NCBI GenBank assembly: GCA_016490735.1
Contig: JAEMWC010000164.1
Location: 1 to 64,000, forward strand
Direction of reading: 5' to 3'
DNA: 64,000 nucleotides
From: Pachyseris speciosa
Lineage: Eukaryota; Cnidaria; Anthozoa; Scleractinia; Pachyseridae
Both the position numbers and the translations under genes were made by a program. This document shows, piece after piece, positions 33,659 through 45,529 of this stretch. Below the pieces are notes generated by a model, which was not told where the DNA came from, did not search any database, and was given only the letters and a program-made list of their open reading frames with translations. Positions within the stretch are counted from its first letter, which is position 1, and each line of letters opens with the position of its first letter.

Positions 33659-33728
33659 AACCTCGTTTCCAGGGCCTCTCCTCTTCCCGCCCCCGGAGCG
33701 AGAGAGTGACCCTGGGAACGAGGTTGCT
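33659..33728. repeat. Short hairpin repeat, copy B
   Basis: Same inverted arms as 10221-10289 (aacctcgtttccagggcc / accctgggaacgaggttgc). Confidence 0.6.
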
Positions 33729-34673
33729 CGAATCAGCTATCACGATGCAAATTGCAAATCAATGCTCACCATAAATACCCTTGTCTAAATCGCAATAGCT
33801 GAATTCAGGTCGCTTACTTCCGGAGAAAGAAAGAAAGGACGAAGCAATTGCATTGAAAACCTCGTGTTTCTAAGTCAAATAGAAAAGGGGGCGTTTATTT
33901 ACTGAGAGTTTATCAGGCTGCGGCGGTTATGAAATGATAATTGGTTTTCATTATTTCAGATTCAGAAAGCCCGAGTAGAATAATTGTTTTATTGTTTTAT
34001 TTAACGAAAAATGGTGAAAGAAAGGAATCCAGAGAAAGAGGAAATCGGGGCAAAGTTGACTGAATTCGATGAAACTAGCCGAGTAGAACGTGGAAGCTTC
34101 ACTTCTGAAACTGTTGCAAATGGTCAGTTGCTTCGTAAAAAATATTTTAATCATATCTTAACCCTTTACATCCCATCCACGCATATATGCGTGGAAAATA
34201 CATACATACATTTATTCTTGTTTAAATAATGTCAGAACGTCATAATAATGTGTGAATAGCACCAATTGGTGTCTTTTACAACTATTACAGCCAAAAAATA
34301 CCGACTACAATACCCGATTTTTGCTGCATAGCACTGTTTGTTTGGCAACAAACCTCAAAATACCATTCTTTTGACCAAAGAACAGCATCAAAAATTACAC
34401 ATTTTCGTTGTCAACCTTTTAATAAGAGAAACATTGCCCAAAAATCAAAATTATACATTTACAGCGAACCTTAAGGTCAGACCCTGGTATCTGGATGGAA
34501 ATTGTCCTCTCACTATTTCTGCGAACCATGCTTTAGCCATTTTATTGGAGCCAGTCTCGCGTATCTCAAGCTGCCTTTTTCACGCCCCAAAAGAATTCTG
34601 GGAGATTCAACTATTCCACGGGCATAGAAGCCTACCATTTCCTATTTCAAAGTTAAGAATTTGTTCATGCTTA

Positions 34674-34822
34674 GCGTGCATATATCGAGTTGTGGATGCA
34701 GGCGGGAAGTTTGGAGAGCACGACAAATGCGTAAGAGTAGCTCGAGGCGCAGCCGAGAGCAACTCTAGCGTTTTGAGTGATCTCCAAACTTGCCAAGAGC
34801 ATCCACAACTCGATATACGCAC
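34674..34822. repeat. Hairpin MITE-like repeat, copy B
   Basis: Same as 11241-11398. In the right arm 'gtgatctcc' replaces 'gtgctctcc'. Confidence 0.7.
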
Positions 34823-35132
34823 AGCTAAAAGCATGAGCAAATTCTTTTATAACATAGCGAGAAGAAGGATCTGAGCGAATAAGCTTTTTATTGCGATAGA
34901 GTCCAAAATTCTCACAACGCACGAAAACACTAAACAAACGTCCCTACTGGCTGGTCAAAAACATGCCACAATTTATACTTTGGTTTGAGCGAGGACATTT
35001 GATGCAATTAACCATGTTAACCGATAACTGTGAATGAAAAGCTCAAAATATTCCGGGAAAATGGAGAAAATCAAAGCCAAATGAACTTAAGTGTTACTAA
35101 AGAAGGCTTTAAAAGTCAAAGACCCGAATTTA

Positions 35133-35672
35133 TCAAGAATCCTGATTGTTCAAAATAATGTTTACGCTGCCGTGCACGGTGCAATTGGAGAAGACAGACT
35201 GCAGGAAACTTGCAGTTTTCTCAAAGGCAACCACCGCCCTGTTATTCTGACGAACACTTATGGCTGCAGCAGAAGACTCAGGTTGGCTGCTAACATTGCC
35301 AGTGTTGAAGCTTCTTGATAGGACATCACTACAGTTGCGTAGCTGTGAAGTGGATGGTCGTGTATTGTAATGTGCAAGGTAAATTCCCAATTAACAACTG
35401 TATACTTAATTCCCCAGGCTAAACAAATTTAAAAAACAACAATAAAAACGGAAATTTTACCTTTGAATGTTGTTAATGACCAATTGGTGACTTTTTTGGT
35501 TCCCCCAGCCAGTGAATGGCTTTCGGCCATAATTTGCTGCAGCTGGTCTTCTGACAAATTTGCGAAACGCGCAACTTGAGAGTTTTTTTTTTTTTTTTTC
35601 GGCTTTATTTTTGCTGCTTATTGGATCAAAGCTGATAGAAAAATTGGGCAGTTCTTCGCTGGTTTCTTCCAT
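35133..35672 (-). pseudogene. Crypton/DUF3504-type recombinase remnant, copy B
   Basis: On the minus strand an N-terminal exon-like piece (ATG at 35672, MEETSEELPNFSISFDP) is followed by a frame broken at a poly-T run (35583-35599). The C-terminal piece (35390-35133) reads HYNTRPSTSQLRNCSDVL and ends VFSNCTVHGSVNI. By memory this matches the start and end of the DUF3504 proteins common in cnidarians; the first Tyr of the second piece would sit where the catalytic Tyr is expected. The catalytic middle is absent. It is a different family from the recombinase at 20325. Confidence 0.4.
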
Positions 35673-35750
35673 ATTTTAAAGAGAAGGAAAACTGCACTTC
35701 AACTTAACAGAACGGCAACTCTGCAGCCAGGTAAAAATGCTCACGCCATG

Positions 35751-36430
35751 TTATTTACTAACCGGCGTGCGTAAATAAAGATTTTGTTCATACTTCTCAA
35801 TAGGACTTACATAGCACAAGCACGCGCGCTATGTTATAATTTTTTCTTTTCTTTAATAAGTGCCTGGCCACCCACAACTACCAGGGAAATATGACATCGA
35901 TTGAACTCTTTACCAGTCAAAAGTAGCCCAAATTGCCTTGGTAGGTCCTGGAATCCTTCCACAAAGTGACAAGAGAGACAGCTTTAGTTGTCGACTGCCA
36001 TATTGCCTACGAAGCATATTTGGCGTCTCATTTAGCATGAAACCGTCTCTCACCTCTGGATTGTTTTATCCACATTCCAGCTTAATGAAGCCGGCCTGGG
36101 GAATTTTGTTAAGGAAAATGGCTCGAAAAACACTTATAAAGCGGCAAATTTATCACAATCGAGGTTGTTGACTCGGTAAACGAACAACGGCAGCTAATGT
36201 GCGTGACGTCACACCTTAGTTCGAGCCCACAGTGTCACAAGACTGCAGTTATTTCCATCGCAACTCCTTACATGGAGAAGATTAGAGCTCCAGACTAATT
36301 ATCACCAAACGTTTACTACAAAAATTTGCAATAACTAAGGACTCAAAGGGTTATAGGAACATTTGACACCACGTGACCTGGGAATTTGACATCATCAGCA
36401 AAAAGCAATGGCCACCCTTAACTCAATTCT
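35751..36430. other. Spacer right of copy B
   Basis: No gene. The part at about 36010-36170 ('ctctcacctctg', 'ggctcgaaaaacacttataaa') resembles 56360-56480 inside the 2.9 kb insert of copy C, so it is probably a diverged relative of that element. Confidence 0.4.
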
Positions 36431-36525
36431 AGGGTTATTGCCAAGGTTAGGGTTAGTTTTTGGCTTGGGGTTAGGTTAGAGGTTAGAGTTAGGGCTAGGT
36501 TGGGGCTAGGGTTAGCGTTGGAGTT
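36431..36525. repeat. Interstitial telomere-like GGTTAG tract
   Basis: About 95 bp of degenerate TTAGGG/GGTTAG units ('aaggttagggttag', 'ggggttaggttagagg', 'gctagggttagcg'). The animal telomere unit is TTAGGG. The tract is diverged and internal. Confidence 0.7.
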
Positions 36526-36539
36526 TGGACATCAACAAG

Positions 36540-38756
36540 ATTTGATAATGATTTGAACAACGATAATCTGAATAACGATAATGATTTGAATAATCATGGA
36601 AAACGACTCTTGGAAATTTGTAGGAGCACGGACTTAAGAATTTTGAACGGTAGAATTAATGGCGACTCGTTAGGTAGACCTACATTTCATGGTAAATCGG
36701 GAATCAGTGTTATTGATTACTCCGTGTGTAACCAAAATTTATGACAAAATATAACATCTTTTTTAGTGAAAGAAGCCAACAGTTTGTCAGATCATAGTCC
36801 AATAATACCATGGCGTAAGGTTAACCGTCATTTAGATAATGATTCATCAAACCAGACGAATATAAATGATTCTTTGACTCCTCTACCAAAACAGTTTATT
36901 TGGGAAAACGATTCGTCGCAAAAATTTAGAGCTACACGGTTTGAAGTCAATAGACGACACTATGAAGGAAACCTACACCCCTCCAATTTCTGAAGGAAAT
37001 GGATATCCCACTTTCAATCTCTACACTCGAATGAACCCCTTAATGAACAACATGAGGCAATCATCAATGAGTTGCAGAATGCAGAAGATATTACAACACT
37101 ATCTTACTCCTTGGATTACGCCATCACTGAAAATGAAATTCGCACTGCAGCTAGAAAACTCAAAAACAACAAATCGTCTTTTTCAGACAAAATCAAAAAC
37201 GAAATGATCAAATCTAGCCTAAACGAATTAATTCCTGTTTATCTAAAACTATTTAACACGATCTTCGACTTAGAAATTATGCCCCAAACGTGGTGTGATG
37301 TTCTTATTACACCAATTTTTAAATGTAGTTCTAAAAGCGATCCATCAAACTACCGTGGAATTTGTATTTCCAGTTGCACTGGAAAACTATTTTGCTCAAT
37401 TCTCAATCAGAGACTTCTTACACACGCTACCTTAGATACTATACTTCACAAGTCTCAAAAAGGTTTTCTAGCAAATAATAGGACAGCAGATCATGTCCTT
37501 ACACTTCGAACATTAATAGATAAATATGTCCATTGCTACAAGGAGAAAATATACGCGTGTTTTGTAGACTTTAGGAAAGCCTTTGATTCGGTTTGGCATG
37601 ATGGGCTTGTCTATAAGTTATCTAAAATCAATATCCAAGGAAAGTTCTCAAGTCTATCAGACTCGAAGTCTACGTGCGCTGTTAGGATTAGAAATAACAA
37701 AACGCGATCTTTTAAATACGCATTGGGTGTGCGGCGAGGCTGCATTTTAAGTCCACTGCTCTTTAACTTATACCTTAATGATCTAGCGTTCTCATTTGAC
37801 AATGTTTTATCAGACCCTTTCGTATTACCAATGGCATGAGACTCAACTCACTCCTTTACGCAAATGACTTGATAATATTATCGCGATCCAAACTTGGACT
37901 ACAAAACTGCCTTAACGTACTATCTTCATATTGCAACTCTTGGATGCTTAGAATAAATGCTAAGAAAACCAAAATAATGATAAATCAACGATGCACACGA
38001 AAATGTGAATATAACTTCCGCATGGGCAATGATGTAATCGACGTTGTCCAAAACTATACTTACCTAGGAACTCGCATCACATCTTTCCGGAAATTTTATA
38101 CTTTCGCTTGAACACCTTAGGCAAAAAGCTCTTCATGCGCTCTTCAGCTTAAGACGGCACACGGATCTGAACAGTCTTAAGCCCTCACTCGCATGTAAGA
38201 TTTTTGACTCAATGATCTCACCAATGTTAACCTACAACAGTGAAGTTTGTGTGCTTTTGTTAAATCAGATTTCAAATCCTGGGATAGCTCTGCAATTGAG
38301 AAAACCCATTTACAATTCTGTAAACGTTATTTACAAGTACACAACAAAGCATCCAACATTGCATGTAGAGCTGAACTCGATAAATTCCCCATGATCATTC
38401 ATATAAATAAAAAGATTTTAAATTATCTAGACTATTTGAAAGGTAAAGATGAAGATTCTATAGTTAAACAAGCCTTACAAATTTCAATCGACCTTCATTA
38501 TAGCAGAAAAAATAGGTTTTACTCCAATTTCATGAAGATGGTTGACTACTACGATCTAAACTGTGACTTTTCTTGTAATTCATTGAATGACTCCATAGTT
38601 AAACGGTGTGTGATGTGTAAAAAGGTTAACCGGCAAGAACGTTTCCTGTTGGGCATGAGAAACTCTGGCATCCGATCCAAGTCGCCCAGACGTTACTGGC
38701 TGAATCGCTCGGTCTGCTTTTACGGTAGTTTACAAAATAGAACGATAGAGCCGTAA
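36540..38756 (+). pseudogene. Decayed APE-type LINE with endonuclease end and reverse transcriptase
   Basis: Pieces in several frames, in order: endonuclease C-terminus (DLRILNGRINGDSLGRPTF, then IDYSV, then LSDHSPII); RT (NYRGICISS, QKGFLANNRTADHV, CFVDFRKAFDSVWH, RRGCILSPLLFNLY); YANDLIIL in place of the usual YADD; a tail with QNYTYLGTRI; and RYWLNR near 38690. Multiple stops and frameshifts, including an Asp-to-Asn change in the catalytic motif, make it dead. Clade not assigned. The 5' part of the endonuclease is missing. Confidence 0.75.
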
Positions 38757-39057
38757 AATGATGTCAGCACCTCTAAGGGTGTTCGTGTTTGTTATTTCTT
38801 TTTTTTTTTTTTTTTTGTAATGTATTTATTGAATTATTTACATACAATAGAGCCAGCCAGCCACATAACTAGCACTACAGATACATACACAACTAGAATA
38901 CAGAGAATTTTTACTTTTCTATACATTGTTTTTTCAACAGGGCTAGTATACATACAAGAGAGAGAAATCATAAGTAATAAGCAAGACGTAAATAGAAATG
39001 AAAAAGGAAAGTAAAGTAGAAGAGGCACATCCTCGAGACAAGCGTATTTAGTGCAGC

Positions 39058-42000
39058 TCATGCACATAGTGTTGTCCATTTTGCTCTGAATTTCCTCAGT
39101 GTGTTATTTTTAAAAGCAATTGTACGTTCACAAAGGATCTTTTCATTAAGTAACAAGCTGAAGATTTCAAAGCTGGGAGAGGCTTTGTTTAACCACGAAA
39201 GAAAGATGTGATATTTTGCAAAAATGACATAATGATTGAGGGCTAGACAAGTATTTAATTCAGGGTGATAGCCATATAAAATATCCGTAGCGTTTAAGGT
39301 GACATTTTCCGATCTCTTTTCATTCCACCAACTGATTGCCATTTGCCAAAAAATTTGAGTACTGGGGCATTCATAAAAAAGGTGAAGTAAATTTTCATGG
39401 GGGTGGTTACAACGATCACAGCTTGGAGATTTTCTCAGCTTCATTTTGTAAAGTTTGCTATTAGTTGGTAGAATATTATGTACCACCTTATATTGAAAAC
39501 ATCTTAGTTTATTTTCCATAGTGACCTTGAAGGGTAACTCATATCTAGCTTTAGCCGTAAGATTTTGTTCCTCTAGTTTCCATTCTACGTTCGGAGGCTT
39601 AAGCGTTTTCAACACAAATATTTTACGCGCAATTTTGGCCGTGACGTTCGCAGAAGTGAGGTTGCGTTCGCCACTTTTATTAAGAGGTTCTGAATTAAGA
39701 ATTGATTTTTTTCATAGGTTAGGAATCGCAGAAAGGAGACCATTATAAGTTAGAAAGTCCACTTGCAAACCATATTTTCGTTGGAAATCGGATCTCGATA
39801 GAAAGTTTCCGCTTTCGTTTAAAAGATGATAAATTTTAGTAACCCCTTTTCTATACCATGACGAGTAAAAAACAGGTTTCCCATCTATTCTTATGAAACG
39901 GTTGTTCCAAATAGTTTCATGTTGATATTCCATAATCGTAGAAGGGTTCGTAGAGTGCAATTCCTGCCAAATAGTCAGTATATCTCTGTAAAACCTTGGC
40001 ACCTGTGTGGTCAAATTTAAATCGTGTGTGTCGAAATTACATTCAAAGATAAATCGACCCCCATATTGAGATATAACAGAGGAGAAAACGGAACACCATT
40101 TACTACCGTCTGCTTCATGTATGCGTTTGACCCAGGCTGCTTTAAGCGATTTATCCAATATGGTGAAGTCAACATATTAAGACCGCCTTTATCCACAGGA
40201 AGTATTATTGTTTGACGTTTTACCTTATCGGGCTTGAAGTTCCAGATGAATTTGAAGCAAATATCATTAACTTTTTCTGCGAAGTTCGGAGGCACTGTAA
40301 GAACAGACGTATTATAAACTAACTTAGAAATTGCAAGCGTCTTAACAATACAAATTCTTCCTATGAGAGTTAAATTTTTAGTCGTCCATCTATTTAAAAC
40401 GTTCTTTAGCGTCACAAGCTTCTCTTCGAAATTGATTTTGTAACTAGTGGTGTAGTCATAGGCGAATGCGACACCTAGCGCAAATACGTATTCTTCTGGC
40501 CATGCAATGTGGAATGGAGCGTGTTTGCCTAAGTGACATTTTAGGCTTCCAAGCCACATTCCTTCCGTTTTCGAGATATTTATTTTCAACCCTGAGCAGG
40601 TTCCGAAGTCATTTAAGAGACTGAATAAGTTGCTGGCCGAGCACTCATCCTTTATAAACGCTGTAAGGTCATCTGCATACATACTTAGATTTAATTCAGT
40701 CTCGTTAATTGTCAAACCACGGATATTTTCATTTTCTCTGATCGCTTGGGCAAGGACTTCAATTGCTAGGACAAAAAGCCCTGACAAGGGGTAACCTTGT
40801 CGAACACCTCTGTAGAGCTGGAAAAAGTCTGACGCGTAACCATTGTTCATAACACAGCTTGTGATGTTAGAGTAAAAGGTTTGAATCCATTTTCGAAACA
40901 TCGGGCCAAAATTCATAACCTCTAGTACTTTGAACAGGTAATTCCATTCTAAAGAATCAAACGCTTTTTCAAAATCTATAAAAAGTAACATGCCTGGCAA
41001 GTTTTTTTTCTCATACAATTCGATCACATCGGAGATCAACCGAATATTTTCTCCAATAAAGCGATTTTTTACATAGCCTGTTTGATCTCTGTCAATCAGT
41101 ATTGGCAAAACTTTCTCTAACCGCTTTGCAATGCATTTCGTGGCTATTTTATAGTCGGTGTTCAACAAGGTAATCGGACGCCAATTTTTTAAGAAAAGAG
41201 TGTCTTTGTTCTTTTTTGGTAACAAGGAGATCACACCCCTTCTTTGTGAGATCGACATTTCACCGCACTGGTAGGCGTCGTTTAAACAGTCTATTAAAGG
41301 AAGTGCTACATATTCCCAAAAACACAAATAAAATTCCGCAGTGAGTCCGTCAGAACCTGGGGTTTTACTTTTCGAAAATTGTTTAAGAGCGGATAGGCAT
41401 TCTTCCTCAGTGAGAAGACCTTCACAGGTTTTCTGATGATCACCATCAAGTCTTTTTATGTTGTTGCAATTTAGAAAAGGCGGTGCTGAAGCATTAAATG
41501 TATCATCTGATATTTGAGAGGAATATAAGGTCTTATAAAAATTTTCCATTTCTAACAAGATCTTATTCGGCTCTTCTAAATATCCATTTTCATTTGTTTT
41601 CAGTTTCACTATGTGTTTCCTTTCGTGAGCCCGCTTTTCTAAATTCATGAAGTATTTGCTGTTCCTTTCACCATGTTCATACCACCTAGCTCTGCTTCTT
41701 ATTATCGCACCTTTTGTTTTATGTTCAGCGATTTTTTGTAATTCGAGTCTGACGCGTTCAACTTGTACTACTAAATTTGTATCCTGATGGTTTTGATCAA
41801 GGCGCTCATTCAGTTGTTTTAGCTTGCAGAGTAAATCTATTTCTTATTTCCTATTTGCTTTGGCAAGCCGCTTAGAGAAACGAATACAAAAGTCTCTGAT
41901 CTCCATTTTTATCATTTCCCAATAAAGTCTTTTGTCTTCGATGTAGCGATGTTTTTCTTTGGCATGTGTTAAAAAGAATTTTAAATGTGTCACGAATTCT

Positions 42001-42784
42001 TCGTTATCCAGGAGGGAGTTATTAAATTTCCAGAACCCTGGGCCAGACGATTTTTGGTTGTTTTTATATTGGATCTCCGCGTAAATAGGACTATGATCCG
42101 AATCATAGTAAGCGTTCACATCTGTATTACTTGTGCGAGGAATCAGGTGCTTCGAAATAAGCCAATAGTTCAATCTACATCTTATCTTTCCAGAGCTGTT
42201 CTGCCAGGTAAATCGCTCATGGGATGGATGGTGGAGTCTCCAAATGTCGACAAGATTTAAATTATTACTCATTTCAACTATACTTTGAATGGCATTTTTT
42301 CTTTTATTGATGTCTTTTCCACCTTTTTTTATCGATATTTTCAAGAGGACAGTTAAAATCTCCGCCCAGTGCAATATTTAAGTTAACATAGGGACGTAAC
42401 ATACTCGTCAGTTGAGTATAAAAATTGACCTGAAGATTTTGGTCATTGGGAGCGTAAATATTGGCCAGACAAAACTCTTCGTCTTGTATTGTAAGTTTAA
42501 CAACAAGAACTCTTCCATTTTTGTCACGGATTATGTTAGTATTTTCAACATTTACAGTTGGTTTAATGAGAGTCATCACACCTCTGCTGTGTTTTGAGCC
42601 ATGGGAATAGAAAATGTCACCTCCCCATTCCGCGCGCCAGACATTTTCGATTGCCTTATCGCTGTAGGTTTCTTGTAAAAAAAATTACATCATATTTACC
42701 AATGTGGAGCCACCGAAATAACTTTCTGCGTTTGATCGCCTTGTTTAAGCCTCTAATATTTAGAGAAATACTTTTCAGATTCAT
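39058..42784 (-). pseudogene. L1/Tx1-like ORF2 (endonuclease, reverse transcriptase, zinc knuckle), frameshifted
   Basis: It starts MNLKSISLNIRGLNKAIKRR (42784). The APE endonuclease follows across frameshifts near 42680 (poly-T) and 42330: LQETYSD, IYAPND, LGGDFNCPL, YYDSDHSPI. The RT (about 41648-40200) has GSDGLTAEFY, WRPITLLNTDYKI, FIDFEKAFDSLEW, RQGYPLSG and the catalytic YADD in LSMYADDLTAF, all intact. The C-terminal region (39615-39058) has CDRCNHPHENLLHLFYEC, a CCHC knuckle as in L1 ORF2. Stops or shifts near 41845, 40150 and 39710 disable it. The 543-codon RT frame suggests a moderately young copy. Confidence 0.85.
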
Positions 42785-43170
42785 CGCAGCGTGTACAATT
42801 AAACACTAACACTTGCAAGGCTGCAAACAAACACGCTTTCTCCAGAATGTGTGCCAAATCAAAATATTACAAAGGAACAACATACACACAAAAACATCCG
42901 AAAAAATACACATCACATGATGATTAAGCCGTTTTGAGACTTGTAATACACCAAAATTTCAAATCAATTTGGCCGATATTCTCCCCTACCATTCCCCGCC
43001 AATGAGTCAAGATTCAGATTTTGTAAGTTGAATGAAAGCAATAAAACGAAGAAATCACAAACTTTGTTTATGATAAACTAGTTCGAAATTGGCTATTAAC
43101 GAAAAGAGTAGCTAAGACGGAGTAAACTGAAATCTGTAGATTCTAACGAAGAGAACAACTAAGGATAAAT

Positions 43171-44043
43171 TTAAATCTTATCTAATTCCTCCTGGCTATA
43201 AATTCTAACCGGTTGGTCACCTAATGATAATTTCAAAAAGATTTTACCGTCTATCGTCCAAGCACTGTGCCACTGCTCTAACTTCTTGCGCCTCCAGACC
43301 TTTGCAAAGAGTTCACGTCGCATTCTTGTCAAGTTTTCGTTAATGTACACAATGCCAGCACCTTGGAAAATGTGGCTCATATTTTGATTCTTGAGACTTT
43401 TGCGAACTCCATATAGCTCCTTCTTTGTACGATATGATTTGAATCTGACAATAATCGGCCTGGGTTTGCTTCGGTTCTTTCCTGTAAACATTCTGTGGCA
43501 AATGTCGATATCGTCACGTCGAATCTTCACATTGAGCGCATTTCCAAGCGTAATAACTTGCTCGGTTAGGTTTTCCTCCGTTTTCTCCGGTATACCGTGT
43601 ATTTCCAAATTGTGTTTGCGGGTGTATTGCTAGAGATCATCGATATGATTAATCGCTGTCCCCAGATCGACGTATAACTGGTCCCGTTCTTCGTTAGCTT
43701 GGTCTAAGATTTTCTTCATGGACTTCACTTCACTCTTGAGATCTTTATTCTCAGTCGTTAGTTCCTCTATTTTACTTATATGGAACTCCAGTGAATTCTG
43801 AAGCTCGTTGTAGTGTTCACGAATAAATTTGTTCTCTGCAAGCAGTTTATTTGTGTTTTCCTGGATGTTGTTTAAGACTTTCCAAATCTCCTCCAGTTCC
43901 GCCATGTTAGATTTTGCAACTTTCACGGATTTTGCAGGCGGTTTCTCGGTCTCCGGAGAACTGCTATCGCTACTTCTTTCAACACGTTTACCCGGGAAAT
44001 AGTATGTTATTTGCCCTTCCTTTCCTTTTTCCTTATCATCCAT
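43171..44043 (-). pseudogene. L1-like ORF1 (coiled coil, RRM-like, C-terminal domain) with one in-frame stop
   Basis: RNA-binding ORF1 protein of the LINE. The first part (44043-43631) is acidic/basic and then a long heptad-rich coiled coil (LNNIQENTNKLLAENKFI and on to NHIDDL). A TAG at 43631-43633 interrupts it, and the same frame continues QYTRKHNLEIHGIPEKTEE, the junction into the RRM-like domain. The C-terminal domain ends with IYSQEELDKI. Removing the single stop would leave a continuous frame of about 290 codons; only the break is noted here. Confidence 0.75.
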
Positions 44044-44125
44044 TCCTTAACCCAACAGCGGGGAATATAAGGCAGACTAAGAAAAAGTGCTGCCGTCCGC
44101 CATTAGGCCCCACGCCTCACCCCAT

Positions 44126-45020
44126 TTCTTTCCGACTTTTCGTTTTTGTACTCTTAAGGCAGGTGTGTTTTCCAGAGAGTCATGGTCACTTTCAGTCAAC
44201 TTCTCTTCGTTCGAAATCATGAAACCAATATACTATGGGATGCTTTTTGACGCCTCAAACATTAAAAATCTGTTTAAATCCTTAAATTTAACCTGGGTTG
44301 CTAGATTCCTTTCGACTGAGCGAAAATATTTAGAATATACCTCATGAAAATCAATCCCAAATCGTTTGTGTGGAAAACGGAGGCGTATTTTGGGGTGAGC
44401 GAGGGCCGAGTATCAAGGAGATTGGGGAGTGAAGCAAATTTGACTAAGGGGGTGGGTGTCAGGCAGAAAGACTGACTCGTTCCAGCTCTCCAAGGTTTGA
44501 AAATCCAAGACGGCAGCCCAATACACCTAAACGACACTCGCCCGTCGAAAAGAAACTTCTGCAACGCAGGCTATGGAAAACACGGTGGTCTTAATTTCCT
44601 ACTTTGTTCTAACTACTGATGTAAGATATTCTTGAAAAATTTCAACATATTCCTGTTTTCCACAAATACGGTTTGGCGATTCATTTTCTAGCTGAAGACA
44701 TAGTTCGAGTGAGACAACAGCTGCGAATGCAGGGCTCAAAGTTTGCGACCACCTGGTCGCACATGAAAGTAGAGTTTTTATCGTGCGCCTAAGAAATCAT
44801 GTTTGATCGCACTTGCGCACCTAAACCACACGAGTTCAGTGCGACTGAGCTCATGCTACTTACCTGACGTCTCGTGTACTCTGGTTAGACACGAAAAGGA
44901 AGCTTGAAATAATGAATTTAACTAAACACGTAGGTATAACACAATCAGGCTCCAAACAATAAAGCCACATAATATTCTTTGCGCCAGTGTATGTTTTATT
45001 CAGTGTCCTCCGAACGGCAT
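44126..45020. other. Spacer left of copy C
   Basis: No supported gene. The minus-strand ORFs of 80-87 codons have no recognisable features. Confidence 0.4.
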
Positions 45021-45095
45021 TTCCATTTGAAATCAAAGACTCTTTTCGGTTTTGTAAAGACACACAGACACGAACGAGAGAAGTCCACCTTCCAA

Positions 45096-45427
45096 AGCAC
45101 ATGCCTCTCGCCGAAAGTCGAGTTTGCCGATGCTTCTAACGTAATAGCTGTCTAGCTTTAGCTCTCCGAGTAATTAATAACAAGAAACACATCCCGATGC
45201 TCTTTCTGGCGTGTCGAGATCGTTTTCTCCTCAAATTTCACATTCTTTGACACAGCACATGCCTCTCGCCGAAAGTCGAGTTTGCCGATGTCAACTTAAA
45301 ATTAGCCTCTAACGTAATAGCTGTCTAGCTTTTAGCTCTCCGAGTAATTATTCACAAGAAACACATCCAGATGCTCTTTCTGGCGTGTCGAGATCGCTTT
45401 CTCCACAAATTTCACATTCTTTGACAC
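45096..45427. repeat. Local tandem duplication of about 165 bp in copy C
   Basis: 'gcacatgcctctcgccgaaa' to 'cacattctttgacac' occurs at 45096-45254 and again at 45256-45427, the second copy with an insertion ('tcaacttaaaattagc'). Copy A has it once (78-230). Confidence 0.85.
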
Positions 45428-45529
45428 CGCGTGAAGAAACATCGACTTCGGCACCTCAACTAGATTGCAAGAAATCTTCCCAATTCATATCAATTACCGG
45501 TGTTGACTGATGTTTGTGTTATGGCTAAG

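Larger units (their letters stand above)
29350..35750. repeat. Segmental duplication copy B, right piece
   Basis: Resumes the unit in its microsatellite ('acgacgacgaagaagaaag') and follows copy A from about 4070 to 11475. It then continues through sequence absent from A but present in C (34912-35750, matching 58670-59511). It lacks the LINE of copy A and the 2.9 kb insert of copy C. Confidence 0.9.
38799..44125 (-). mobile_element. L1/Tx1-like LINE, nearly full length, minus strand
   Basis: Minus-strand layout: short 5' leader, ORF1 (44043-43171), a gap of about 390 bp, ORF2 (42784-39058), then a 3' end with AATAAATACATTAC and a poly(A) of 18 (poly-T at 38799-38816 on the plus strand). Two ORFs and a poly(A) tail are the L1-group plan. 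The 5' limit is approximate, and I could not match a target duplication. Confidence 0.8.
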
